Assembly: GCA_963805605.1 (NCBI GenBank)
Contig: CAWDUX010000002.1
Location: 2,728,001-2,792,000, forward strand
Direction of reading: 5' to 3'
Source of the DNA: Actinocatenispora sp963805605
GTDB taxonomy: Bacteria; Actinomycetota; Actinomycetes; Mycobacteriales; Micromonosporaceae
DNA: 64,000 nt
Position 1 is the stretch's first letter; each line of letters begins with the position of its first letter. The translations under genes were made by a program, and so were the position numbers. The notes beneath the pieces are model-generated. The model had not been told where the DNA came from. It made no database searches and saw nothing but the letters and a program-made list of their open reading frames with translations. Positions 41,434 through 49,749 of the stretch are shown piece after piece.

Positions 41434-42402
41434 ATGGGGTCGGATCCGCTGGTCATCGGCGCGGACGTGGGCGGAACCAGTTCCAAGGTAGTGCTCTGCG
41501 ACGTGGCCGGAGCAGTACTCGGTCGAGGGAAGGCAGCCGGCGGGAACCTTCGCTCCAGCATCGGTGACCCGGCCGGGAACATCGCCGAAGCCCTGCACGC
41601 CGCGCTCGACGGCCACGACCCGGGCCGCGTCGTCGCCGGCATGATCGGCATGGCCGGCAGCACCGCGGTACCCGACCGGGCCCGCCGGCTCGCCGACACC
41701 GCCTGGCAGCGGGCCGGACTGCCCGGCGCCCCGCAGATCGGCACGGACCTGGACATCGCGTACGCCGCCGGCGCCGACCACGGCGACGGCGTACTGCTGC
41801 TGGCCGGTACCGGCGCGGTCGCCGCCGCGTTCCACGGCTACCGCATGACCCGCCGCTGCGACGGCCTCGGCTGGCTGCTCGGCGACGAAGGCTCCGCCGT
41901 CTGGCTCGGCCTCGCCGGGGTCCGGGCCGCCGCCGCGGCCCGGGACGGCCGCGGTCCGCAGACCACGCTGACCGGGCTGCTCGCCGACCGGCTCACCCCG
42001 GCCGAACCCACCGGCGACCCACGGCAGGACATCGTCGCGGTGGCCTACCAGCTGCCGCCCGCCCAGTTCGGCGAGTTCGCCCCGGTGGTCACCGGTGCGG
42101 CCCGGGACGGTGACCTGGTCGCCGGCCGGATCGTCGCGGACGCCGCCGCCGCGCTGGTCCGTACCGCCCGGGTGGCCGCCGCCGACGACCCGGTGCGCTG
42201 CCTGGTACTGGCCGGTTCGGTGCTGACCACCGAGGGCCCGGTCGCCGACGCCGTCCGCACCGGCCTTGGCGACACCTTCGACCAGCCGCCCGTCGTCGCC
42301 GCCGACCCGGTCGCCGGCGCGGTCCTGCACGCGCTGCGGCACGCCGGCCTGCCGGTCGCCTCCGACCTGCCGACGCGGCTGCGTACCCACCTCGCGCGGT
42401 GA
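41434..42402 (+). CDS. BadF/BadG-family N-acetylhexosamine kinase (MurK/NagK-like)
   Basis: ASKHA-fold kinase of 322 residues. Seen: GADVGGTSSKVVLCDVAG (phosphate 1) near residue 6, MIGMAGST near 72, GTDLDIAYAAG near 102, LLAGTGAVAAAF (phosphate 2) near 118, DGLGWLLGDEGSAVWLG near 140 and LVLAGSV near 257 (adenosine site). GWLLGDEGS is diagnostic for the GlcNAc kinase/MurK group. MurK phosphorylates MurNAc and GlcNAc at C6, which is the step MurQ needs. ATG 41434 follows TGGAGG. It is 44 bases before the dipeptidase gene and probably co-transcribed. Confidence 0.87.
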   Translation: MGSDPLVIGADVGGTSSKVVLCDVAGAVLGRGKAAGGNLRSSIGDPAGNIAEALHAALDGHDPGRVVAGMIGMAGSTAVPDRARRLADTAWQRAGLPGAPQIGTDLDIAYAAGADHGDGVLLLAGTGAVAAAFHGYRMTRRCDGLGWLLGDEGSAVWLGLAGVRAAAAARDGRGPQTTLTGLLADRLTPAEPTGDPRQDIVAVAYQLPPAQFGEFAPVVTGAARDGDLVAGRIVADAAAALVRTARVAAADDPVRCLVLAGSVLTTEGPVADAVRTGLGDTFDQPPVVAADPVAGAVLHALRHAGLPVASDLPTRLRTHLAR

Positions 42403-42446
42403 CCGGGCCGGGCCCGGCCCTCCGACCACGGCACTAGAGTGCGGGC

Positions 42447-43571
42447 ATGTCTGACACCGCCGAACGGGTCCGCGACGCGTTGACCGCCGCCCCCGTGCTG
42501 GACGGCCACAACGACCTGGCCTGGGAACTGCGCACCCGCAGCGAGCCGGTGGACCTCAGTCAGGACCTGAGCGCCACCGGCCTGCACACCGACATCCCGC
42601 GGCTGCGCGCCGGCGGGGTCGGCGCCCAGTTCTGGTCCGTGTGGATCCCCTGCGGCACACCGGATCCGGTGACTGTCACGCTGGAGCAGATCGACGCGGT
42701 GTACGGCCTGCTGGCACGCTACCCCGACGACCTGGCGCTGGCCCGCAGCGCCGACGAGGTGGACGCCGCGATCGCCTCCGGCCGGGTCGCCTCGCTGCTG
42801 GGCATGGAAGGCGGCCACCAGATCGGTGGATCGCTCGGCGTGCTGCGGATGATGTACCGGCTCGGCGTGCGGTACCTGACCCTCACCCACAACGACAACA
42901 CCCCGTGGGCCGACAGCGCCACCGACAAGCCCGAACACGGCGGTCTGACCGACTTCGGACGCGACGTTGTACGGGAGATGAACCGGCTCGGCATGCTGGT
43001 GGACCTGTCCCACGTGGCGGCCAGCACCATGCACGACGCGCTGGACGTCAGTACCGCGCCGGCGTTCTTCTCGCACTCCAGCGCCCGCGCGCTGTGCTCG
43101 CACCCGCGCAACGTGCCCGACGACGTACTGACCCGGGTACGCGACACCGACGGGGTGGTCCTGGTCACCTTCGTACCGGGGTTCCTGACCGAGGAGTGCC
43201 ACGCCTGGATGGACGAGATGGTCGCCGAGGAGGCCCGGCTCGGCGCGGTCGACCCGGGGGTCGGTGGCTCCGATCGGCCCGGCGTACAGGACTGGCTGCG
43301 GGCGCACCCGCGCCCGCCGTGCGCTGTCGCGGACGTCGCCGACCACGTCGAACACATCCGGGAGGTGGCCGGGGTGCGGGCCGTCGGGCTCGGCGGCGAC
43401 TTCGACGGCATCGTGCGTACGCCCGACGGGCTGCCCGACGTGTCCGGCTACCCGGCGCTGATCGCCGAACTCGCCGACCGGGGCTGGTCGGTGCCGGAAC
43501 TGGCCGGGCTGACCTCCGGTAACGCGCTGCGGGTGCTGCGGGAGACCGAACGGCTCGCCGATCGCGACTGA
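42447..43571 (+). CDS. Membrane dipeptidase family (M19) protein
   Basis: Zinc dipeptidase of 374 residues, the M19 family. Seen: LDGHNDLAW near 19 (HxD metal site), LLGMEGGHQIGGSLGVLRMMYRLGVRYLTLTHNDNTPWADSA near 113-155 (bridging Glu), MLVDLSHVAASTMHD near 184 and FFSHSSARALC near 205 (two His ligands), and GLGGDFDGI near 313. These enzymes cleave dipeptides, including ones with D-amino acids. There is no signal peptide, so it acts in the cytosol. After MurNAc kinase, a role on peptide stems (for example D-Ala-containing dipeptides) fits, by inference. Confidence 0.92.
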   Translation: MSDTAERVRDALTAAPVLDGHNDLAWELRTRSEPVDLSQDLSATGLHTDIPRLRAGGVGAQFWSVWIPCGTPDPVTVTLEQIDAVYGLLARYPDDLALARSADEVDAAIASGRVASLLGMEGGHQIGGSLGVLRMMYRLGVRYLTLTHNDNTPWADSATDKPEHGGLTDFGRDVVREMNRLGMLVDLSHVAASTMHDALDVSTAPAFFSHSSARALCSHPRNVPDDVLTRVRDTDGVVLVTFVPGFLTEECHAWMDEMVAEEARLGAVDPGVGGSDRPGVQDWLRAHPRPPCAVADVADHVEHIREVAGVRAVGLGGDFDGIVRTPDGLPDVSGYPALIAELADRGWSVPELAGLTSGNALRVLRETERLADRD

Positions 43572-43590
43572 CTTCCCGCCACTGGACCCG

Positions 43591-44883
43591 ATGAGCGATG
43601 CTAGGGGCATGCCGGATCGCCGTGACCCCGGAATGTTCAGCCGGATGCGGGCCGCGTTGCAGGGTGAGCGCAACGCGGCCACCCTCGATGCGATGCGCTC
43701 CGCTGGCCGGGCCGTATACGAGGACCTCGCCATTGTCGATACGCACCGTGACGAACTGCGGGGCGCCGGCCACGGGCCGTGGGACGACACGCCCGACCAG
43801 GCGTCGCACGCGCTGACCACCTGGAACGCCTACGTGCTGCAGACGCTCGGCGAGTCGCTGCTGGACACTGCGGCGGCTGAGGGCACCGGCTTCGTCACCC
43901 CCGGCACGTTCGACCTGGCCTGGCGGTGGTTCGGGCAGGTCCAGCCGTGGCTGAGCCGGGCACGGCAGGCCCGCAGCAACCCCGGGTATGACATCCGGTC
44001 CGAGCTGACCCCGCCGGTCGAACTCGCGCCGTGGCCGCCGCAGCCGATCCAGAACGAACACCTCGTCGCCATGCTCGACGCCGATCTGCGACTGCGGGAA
44101 CGGGCCGAGTACGCGGTCTTCTCCCTGGAATCCGGCAGGCATCCGGCGTACGCCGACGACGCGGTGAACCGGCTGCGGCAGCTCGCCGCGATGGCCGGTT
44201 CCGCGGCCGACTACGCGCGGGCGCTGCGCCGCTCCGGCAGCGACCCGACGACCGACCGGATGGCCGCCGCCAACCTGTGCCAGGCCCTCGGCACCTGGTA
44301 CCAGATCGGCCAGCTCGCCGCCTTTCCCGCCCTGCTGCAGCGGTTCCGGGTGCCCCGGGCCCGCCCCCGCTTCGACCCCGACCGGCTGCCCGGCGGTGAC
44401 AGTTTCAACCCGTGGTGCCTGACCGACGAGGCGACCATCGAGGCATGGCAGGCCGACCCGACCGCGGTGCGTTCCCTCGACGCGCTGTGGGAGGCCGATC
44501 CCGACCCGGCGGCGACCCTGCAGATCAAGGCGGAGATCGACCTGGCGGTGGAGGAGGGCGCCATCGTACGGGTGTTCCTGCCCGGCCGGATCACCTGCTA
44601 CCACCGTTGCCCCTGGTCCTCGCTGTACGAGGTGCGCCGTTCGGTGACACTGGCCGGTCGGCGGCTCAGCGCGCTGCAACAGTTCACCCTGGATGTCTCG
44701 GCCGACTCGATGTACTGGGGACGGCCGTTCGTCCGCCGCCTGGTGCTCGGGCCGTTCCGGGCCAACCAGCCGGTACGGCACGCCCCGCGCGGCATGCTGC
44801 CACCGTCGCGGGTGCCCCGGCCGCCACGCCCGCCGCGCCCGCCACGGGTACGGCCGCCGGCGCCACCGTCCCGGGAGTGGTGA
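43591..44883 (+). CDS. Conserved actinobacterial protein of unknown function
   Basis: Protein of 430 residues that I do not recognise. The first 330 are predominantly helical (LDAMRSAGRAVYEDLAIVDTHRDELRG; HALTTWNAYVLQTLGESLLDTA; FDLAWRWFGQVQPWLSRARQA). Residues 330-405 look like mixed alpha/beta (VFLPGRITCYHRCPWSSLYEVRRSVTLAGRRLSALQQFTLDVS). The C-terminus is a Pro/Arg-rich tail with PPRPPRPPRV repeats. No signal peptide or membrane segment. ATG 43591 is the first start; ATG 43609 (MPDRRDPG) is also possible and neither has an ideal ribosome site. It is 20 bases after the dipeptidase gene and convergent with the transporter. Confidence 0.7.
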   Translation: MSDARGMPDRRDPGMFSRMRAALQGERNAATLDAMRSAGRAVYEDLAIVDTHRDELRGAGHGPWDDTPDQASHALTTWNAYVLQTLGESLLDTAAAEGTGFVTPGTFDLAWRWFGQVQPWLSRARQARSNPGYDIRSELTPPVELAPWPPQPIQNEHLVAMLDADLRLRERAEYAVFSLESGRHPAYADDAVNRLRQLAAMAGSAADYARALRRSGSDPTTDRMAAANLCQALGTWYQIGQLAAFPALLQRFRVPRARPRFDPDRLPGGDSFNPWCLTDEATIEAWQADPTAVRSLDALWEADPDPAATLQIKAEIDLAVEEGAIVRVFLPGRITCYHRCPWSSLYEVRRSVTLAGRRLSALQQFTLDVSADSMYWGRPFVRRLVLGPFRANQPVRHAPRGMLPPSRVPRPPRPPRPPRVRPPAPPSREW

Positions 44884-44896
44884 GCGGGCGCGCGGC

Positions 44897-46318
44897 TCAC
44901 ATGTCCTCCAGTTCGCGGCCCTTCGTCTCGTGCACGGCCTTCACCACGAACACGAAGGCGAGCAGGGCGAAGGTGGCGTACAGCCCGTAGGCGAGGGTCA
45001 GGCTGATCCCCGACAGCACCGGGAACGTGGTGGAGATCGCCCAGTTGGCCAGCCACTGCGCCGCGGCGGCCACCGCCAGCGCGGATGCCCGGATGCGGTT
45101 GTTGAACATCTCGCCGAGCATCACCCAGACGGTCGGTCCCCAGCTCATCCCGAACGCGAACACGTACAGGTTGGCCGCGACCAGCGCGATCGTGCCGATC
45201 GTGGTCGCCAGGTGCGGTTTGCCCGCCGAGTCCACGGTGGCGGTGGAGAAGCAGAACGCCATCACGCCCAGGGTGACGGTCATGCCGGCCGCACCGACCA
45301 GCAGCAGCGGCCGGCGGCCGACCTTGTCGATCAGGGAGATGGCGACCAGCGTGGTGACGATGTTGGTGACGGAGGTGATCACCGAGGTCAGCAGCGAACT
45401 CGACTCGGAGAACCCGACCGCCTGCCACAGCGAGGACGAGTAGTAGAAGATCACGTTGATCCCGACGAACTGTTGGAACACCGACAGCAGGATGCCGACC
45501 CAGACGATGCCGAGCAGGCCGAGTACCGGGCCGCGCAGGTCACGCAGCTGTACCGGACGGTCGGACAGCAACGACCGGCGGATCTCGGCGATCCGGTGCT
45601 CCACGTCGCCGCCCACGTAGCGGCGCAGTACCCGGGCGGCGGCCCGTACCTCGTGTTTGGCGACCAGGTAGCGCGGTGATTCCGGGATCTGCAGGGCCAG
45701 CACCCCGTACACCAGGGCGGGAATGAGGGCGCTGGCGAACATCCAGCGCCACGCGGCGCCGCCCCACGGCACCGACTTCCCGGCCCCGCCGGCCACCGTG
45801 GCCAGCAGGTAGTCGACCAGCAGCGCGCAGAAGATGCCGACCGTGATGGCCAGCTGCTGCAACGAGCCGAGCCGGCCACGCATGCCGGCCGGGGCGATCT
45901 CGGCGATGTAGGCCGGAGCGATGACCGACGCGGCGCCGATCGCCAGGCCGCCCACTAGCCGCCAGCACAGCAGGCTGACCGCATCCCAGGCCAGCGCCGA
46001 GCCGACCGCGCTGATCGCGAAGATGATGGCGGCGAACAACATCACCCGGGTCCGGCCGGTACGGTTCGCCAACGGCCCGGCGAACCAGGCGCCGACGGCG
46101 CAGCCGAGCAGCGCGGCGGACACCACGAAACCGAGCACCGCGGCGGATACGTGGAATGCGTCGCGTACCGCGTTCACGGTTCCGTTGACCACCGAGGTGT
46201 CGAAGCCGAAGAGGAAGCCGCCGATCGCGGCCGCGACGGCCAGGAAGATGACCTGCCCGTGGTGGGCCGGTGTGGGGCCGGGGGTTTCGGCGCCACCGGA
46301 CTGTGTCGTGCCGTCCAC
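44897..46318 (-). CDS. Sugar-porter family MFS transporter
   Basis: MFS permease of 473 residues with twelve helices. Seen: FDTSVVNGTVNAV in helix 1-2, RTGRTRVMLF after helix 2, PAYIAEIAPAGMRGRLGSLQQLAITVG (PESPRYL and AEIAP-type family marks) near 130, IPESPRYLVAKHE near 220, DKVGRRPLLL near 325, and a C-terminal EMFNNRIRASALAVAAAAQWLANW. This is the sugar porter family (XylE/GLUT-like), usually proton symporters for monosaccharides. The gene lies at the end of the MurNAc region on the opposite strand. It might carry a sugar for that pathway, but its substrate is unknown. Confidence 0.92.
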   Translation of the reverse strand: MDGTTQSGGAETPGPTPAHHGQVIFLAVAAAIGGFLFGFDTSVVNGTVNAVRDAFHVSAAVLGFVVSAALLGCAVGAWFAGPLANRTGRTRVMLFAAIIFAISAVGSALAWDAVSLLCWRLVGGLAIGAASVIAPAYIAEIAPAGMRGRLGSLQQLAITVGIFCALLVDYLLATVAGGAGKSVPWGGAAWRWMFASALIPALVYGVLALQIPESPRYLVAKHEVRAAARVLRRYVGGDVEHRIAEIRRSLLSDRPVQLRDLRGPVLGLLGIVWVGILLSVFQQFVGINVIFYYSSSLWQAVGFSESSSLLTSVITSVTNIVTTLVAISLIDKVGRRPLLLVGAAGMTVTLGVMAFCFSTATVDSAGKPHLATTIGTIALVAANLYVFAFGMSWGPTVWVMLGEMFNNRIRASALAVAAAAQWLANWAISTTFPVLSGISLTLAYGLYATFALLAFVFVVKAVHETKGRELEDM

Positions 46319-46424
46319 GGGGGCTCCCTCCGGGTGTACCTTGAGCCAGTTTCGCCCATTGCCGGGCGTCGCGCTGCGTTTCGCCGGTCAGCACCGCGCC
46401 GGATCAGCTCGATGTCGTGGCTGG

Positions 46425-48848
46425 TCAGCGCAGCCGCTGGGCGGCCCGTACCGCGGCGTAGGCGTCGACCAGCCCGGCGCCGGACCCGGCGCCGGACCCG
46501 TCGCCGGCACCGCAGCTGGTCGCGCCGCTGGCCGGGACCGCGGTACGTCGCAGCAGCCGGGTGGTCGTCGCCAGGTCACCGACCAGCCGGGGATTCGCCG
46601 ACCACATCAGCGCCACCACCCCGGCGACCTGCGGGGTGGCCATCGAGGTGCCGGCCAGTACGCCGTACCCGCCGCCGGGCAGCGCGGAGGTGATGTCGAC
46701 GCCGGGCGCGACCAGGTCCGGTTTCACCCCGCCGCCGGGTACCGGGCCACGGCTGGAGAAGGCCGCCACCCGGCCGCGGCGGTCGACCGCCCCGACCGTC
46801 AGCACGTCCGGGTAGCGGCCGGGCGGTTCGGCCAACGAACCGCACCGTGGGCCGGCGTTGCCGGCGGCGGCGACCACGAAGATCCCGGCCGCGGCGAACG
46901 CCCGGGTCGCCGGCCGAAGCGTGTCGGCGGCGCAGCCCTCGACCGGCGCACAGGACCAGGAGTTTGTGAGGATCTGCGGTGCGCGGGCCGGATCGCCGTC
47001 GGTGAACGGGTTCCCGCCGGTGGGGAAGGGCGCCAGCATGAACTGCAGACAGTCCAGGTAGTACGCCGGGTTGCCCAGGTTGCGGGCAAGGTCGACGCAG
47101 CCGATCCATTTCGCGCCGGGAGCCACGCCCACTGCCGGTGTGCCGTCGACCCCGCGGCCCACCGCACTGGCCAGGGTGTGCGTACCGTGCCCCTGGTAGT
47201 CGGTGGGGGTGGTGCTGGCGTACCACGGGTCGTACCAGGAGTCGTCGCCGCCGCGGAAGCCGGCCCGCAGCGCCGGATGATGGCCGTCGGCACCGGAGTC
47301 CGAGCTGCCGACGACGATGCCGTGACCGTCCACATGCAACTGTTCCACTACCCGGTCGGCGCCGATGGCGGTGAGGTTCCACGGTGTGCCGGTGGGCTCC
47401 GGGGCGGTGCCGTGCTCCGGGGTGGGTGGTGCGGGCAGCGGTCGCAACCGTGGGTTGGGCACTACCTTGGCCACGTCCTCGCGTTCCGACAGCCAGCGCT
47501 GCAGCAGCGGGCCGGAGCCGTCCACCTCTATCGCATCGACCAGGTAGTACGGGGTGAAGCCCACACCCTTCTGCTGCAGCGCGTGGCGCAGCGGTCGTTG
47601 GCTGCGGGTCGCGGTGTCCACCAGTCGCCGGTACACCGCGGCGACCCGGCCGGTGCGTCCCGCCGCGCCGGCCGCTTCGCTGTCTCGTAGTCCGGTCAGG
47701 TCGGCCTGGGTACGCAGCACCACCAGCAGCCGGTCGCCGTAGGCGCCGGGATGCCCGAGGGTCAGGTACACGGTGCCGGTGGCGAGTACCGCCAGCGCGG
47801 TCACCGCCGCCGCGAGCGGGCGGCGCAGCTCGATGCGACCCGGTCCGACCATGCGCAGGCCGACCGCACCGACCGCACCGACCAGGGCGATCAGCATGGC
47901 GGTCAGCGCGCCGGCACCGGTGGCGAGGGCGGCGTACCGGTCGATGTCTCGGGCACCCAGCAGCGGGGTGAGCTGTACGGGTGCCACGAACGCCAGCGGG
48001 CCGACGGCGGCGAGGCCGACCGCGGTCCCAGCTCGCTGGTTCAGCGCCGCGACGGTGAAGCCGAGGACCGGCATGGTGCCCAGCAACGCCAACTGCACAC
48101 CACCCTGGCCGATGCCTGCGGCCAGCGGGGCCAGCGCGACGGTGGCCGCTGCTCCGCCGCCCAGGATCCGGCGCCAGCGCGGGCCGTCGGAGAACGCGGC
48201 CCAGAACCGTCCGGTGAGGACGGTGCCGGCCAGGGCACCGAGACCGGCGGCGGCCAGCAGCGCGGTGACGCTGTCGGTCAGATCGCCCAACGCGCCCAGA
48301 TAGGCCCAGGGCAGCAGCATCAGTACGCCCGCGGCGGCGGCCAGCAGCACCGCGCCGGGACGCTGCGGCTGCGGGTCGGTCGGCCGGCGTCGCCGGTACA
48401 GCCACACGGCCAGGACGACGAGCCCGGACAGTACGGCCGCTGCCGCCGCACCCGCCGCCGGCCGCTGCGCCGGGACGGCCCGTACCGGACAGAGCACGGC
48501 CAGCGCGAGGCCGCTGAGAAGCCAGGCGCGGCTGGCGGTACGCAGTGCCGGCCGCAGCGCGAGCAGTTGGAGCAGCGCGGCCGGCGCGATCACCAGCAGC
48601 GCGTTGAGCAGACTGACCGCGACCGGCACACCGATCGGCAGCCGCAGCTCCTCGATAAGGGTGTACTGCCCGAGCAGCCAGCCACCCGCCTGGAGCACGA
48701 CGGTGACAACGAGAACCCAGCAGCCGGTCGCCACGACGGCGGCGGTACTCAGCCAGTTCGCATGGCGCTGCGGCGCCATGGTCGGCCGGTCAGGCGCACC
48801 GCGCCGCGGCGCCGTGGGAGGCAGTTCGGGCTCACCCTCGGTTCCCAT
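46425..48848 (-). CDS. Subtilase (S8) with a polytopic membrane N-terminus
   Basis: An 807-residue protein. Residues 30-370 contain about ten hydrophobic helices, unusual for a subtilase. Residues 380-475 resemble an I9-like pro-domain (LLVVLRTQADLTGLRD ... LLQRWLSEREDVAKVVPNP). Residues 480-805 are the peptidase: Asp at about 517 in VGSSDSGADG, His at about 555 in GHGTHTLASAVG, Asn in FVVAAAGNAGPRCG and Ser at about 735 in GTSMATPQVAG. All catalytic residues are present. The protease would be tethered to the membrane, facing outside if the pro-domain is exported. No partner is evident; it is 106 bases from the transporter on the same strand. Confidence 0.9.
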   Translation of the reverse strand: MGTEGEPELPPTAPRRGAPDRPTMAPQRHANWLSTAAVVATGCWVLVVTVVLQAGGWLLGQYTLIEELRLPIGVPVAVSLLNALLVIAPAALLQLLALRPALRTASRAWLLSGLALAVLCPVRAVPAQRPAAGAAAAAVLSGLVVLAVWLYRRRRPTDPQPQRPGAVLLAAAAGVLMLLPWAYLGALGDLTDSVTALLAAAGLGALAGTVLTGRFWAAFSDGPRWRRILGGGAAATVALAPLAAGIGQGGVQLALLGTMPVLGFTVAALNQRAGTAVGLAAVGPLAFVAPVQLTPLLGARDIDRYAALATGAGALTAMLIALVGAVGAVGLRMVGPGRIELRRPLAAAVTALAVLATGTVYLTLGHPGAYGDRLLVVLRTQADLTGLRDSEAAGAAGRTGRVAAVYRRLVDTATRSQRPLRHALQQKGVGFTPYYLVDAIEVDGSGPLLQRWLSEREDVAKVVPNPRLRPLPAPPTPEHGTAPEPTGTPWNLTAIGADRVVEQLHVDGHGIVVGSSDSGADGHHPALRAGFRGGDDSWYDPWYASTTPTDYQGHGTHTLASAVGRGVDGTPAVGVAPGAKWIGCVDLARNLGNPAYYLDCLQFMLAPFPTGGNPFTDGDPARAPQILTNSWSCAPVEGCAADTLRPATRAFAAAGIFVVAAAGNAGPRCGSLAEPPGRYPDVLTVGAVDRRGRVAAFSSRGPVPGGGVKPDLVAPGVDITSALPGGGYGVLAGTSMATPQVAGVVALMWSANPRLVGDLATTTRLLRRTAVPASGATSCGAGDGSGAGSGAGLVDAYAAVRAAQRLR

Positions 48849-48960
48849 CCCGGCACCGTACCGGCCGCTACCAGCCTCGATGCCAGGGCGTAGGCGGCCC
48901 GCGGATATGTTCTGTCTCGTGGCGGTGTCAGGCGACCCACGGAAGGCGACAGGTTCTCAC

Positions 48961-49710
48961 ATGGACAGTCCCGCGGAATCGAGTCAGGCCTGGCTGGAAC
49001 TCGCTCCAGACTACGAGCGGGCCCGAACCAGGGAGGACTCGCTGGACCGGTTGGTCGAGTGGCCTGCGCAGCGGGACCTGCTGGGTGATGTCACCGGACT
49101 GTCGGTGCTCGATGTCGGTTGCGGCAACGGCGGCAAGCTCGTCGAGCTGGTCGCAGACGGTGCGACCGCCTCTGCCGGTGTCGACATCAGCGGTAACTTC
49201 CTCAGTACCCCGCCGCCCGGCCTGGAGCTCATCCGGGGCGATCTCTCCGAGCTGGATGCGGTACCCGGGCTTGCCGGTCGCACGTTCGACCGGATCCTTT
49301 TCCTGCAGTCCTTCGGCTATGCGCAGGATCCGGTCCGCACCCTGCGGGCAGCGCGCGCCATGCTCGCCGACGACGGATTCATCCTGCTGACCAGGACGCA
49401 CCCGATCCGGTACGCCGTCGAGCGGGCCGAACAGAACGGGACCTCGTTGGGCGAGGGGTATTTCTCCTCCGCCTCGTACACCTACACCAGCGGCTGGAAC
49501 GAGCAGATCACCCTCACCAAGCGGCCGTACACCATCTCCGACCTGATCAATGTGTTCAGCGCGGCAGGGCTGTGGATCGAGACCGCGATCGAGCCGCAGC
49601 TGTCCGAGGATGCCCGACGCCGCTACCCGCACAAGCAGGCGTGGATGGACAAGTACCTCGGCATCCTGATCTTCAAGCTGCGCCCCATACCGGCCGCTAC
49701 CGGAGCGTAG
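48961..49710 (+). CDS. Class I SAM-dependent methyltransferase
   Basis: Methyltransferase of 249 residues. SAM motif I is LSVLDVGCGNGGKLVELV near residue 47, motif II-like DLSELDAVPGL near 92, FDRILFLQSFGYAQDPVRTLRAARAMLADDGFILLT near 110 is the Asp-Leu and post-motif region. The C-terminus (ITLTKRPYTISDLINVFSAAGLWIETAIEPQ) is of the UbiE/BioC-like group, often small-molecule methylation. ATG 48961 is the best start; the upstream frame (GTG 48919) is antisense to the subtilase promoter. Substrate unknown. It is divergent from the subtilase. Confidence 0.88.
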   Translation: MDSPAESSQAWLELAPDYERARTREDSLDRLVEWPAQRDLLGDVTGLSVLDVGCGNGGKLVELVADGATASAGVDISGNFLSTPPPGLELIRGDLSELDAVPGLAGRTFDRILFLQSFGYAQDPVRTLRAARAMLADDGFILLTRTHPIRYAVERAEQNGTSLGEGYFSSASYTYTSGWNEQITLTKRPYTISDLINVFSAAGLWIETAIEPQLSEDARRRYPHKQAWMDKYLGILIFKLRPIPAATGA

Positions 49711-49720
49711 TCGCGAACCC

Positions 49721-49749
49721 ATAAGTACACTTATCATAACTGTACTTAT
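49721..49749 (+). promoter_or_regulatory. AT-rich inverted repeat overlapping the start of the ATPase gene
   Basis: ATAAGTACA (49721-49729) and TGTACTTAT (49741-49749) are perfect inverted arms around an 11-base spacer that itself has ACTTAT/ATAACT. The right arm covers the first two bases of the ATG at 49748. There is no room for a normal ribosome site, so the mRNA is likely leaderless or the repeat works as an operator or RNA hairpin at the start codon. Confidence 0.6.
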
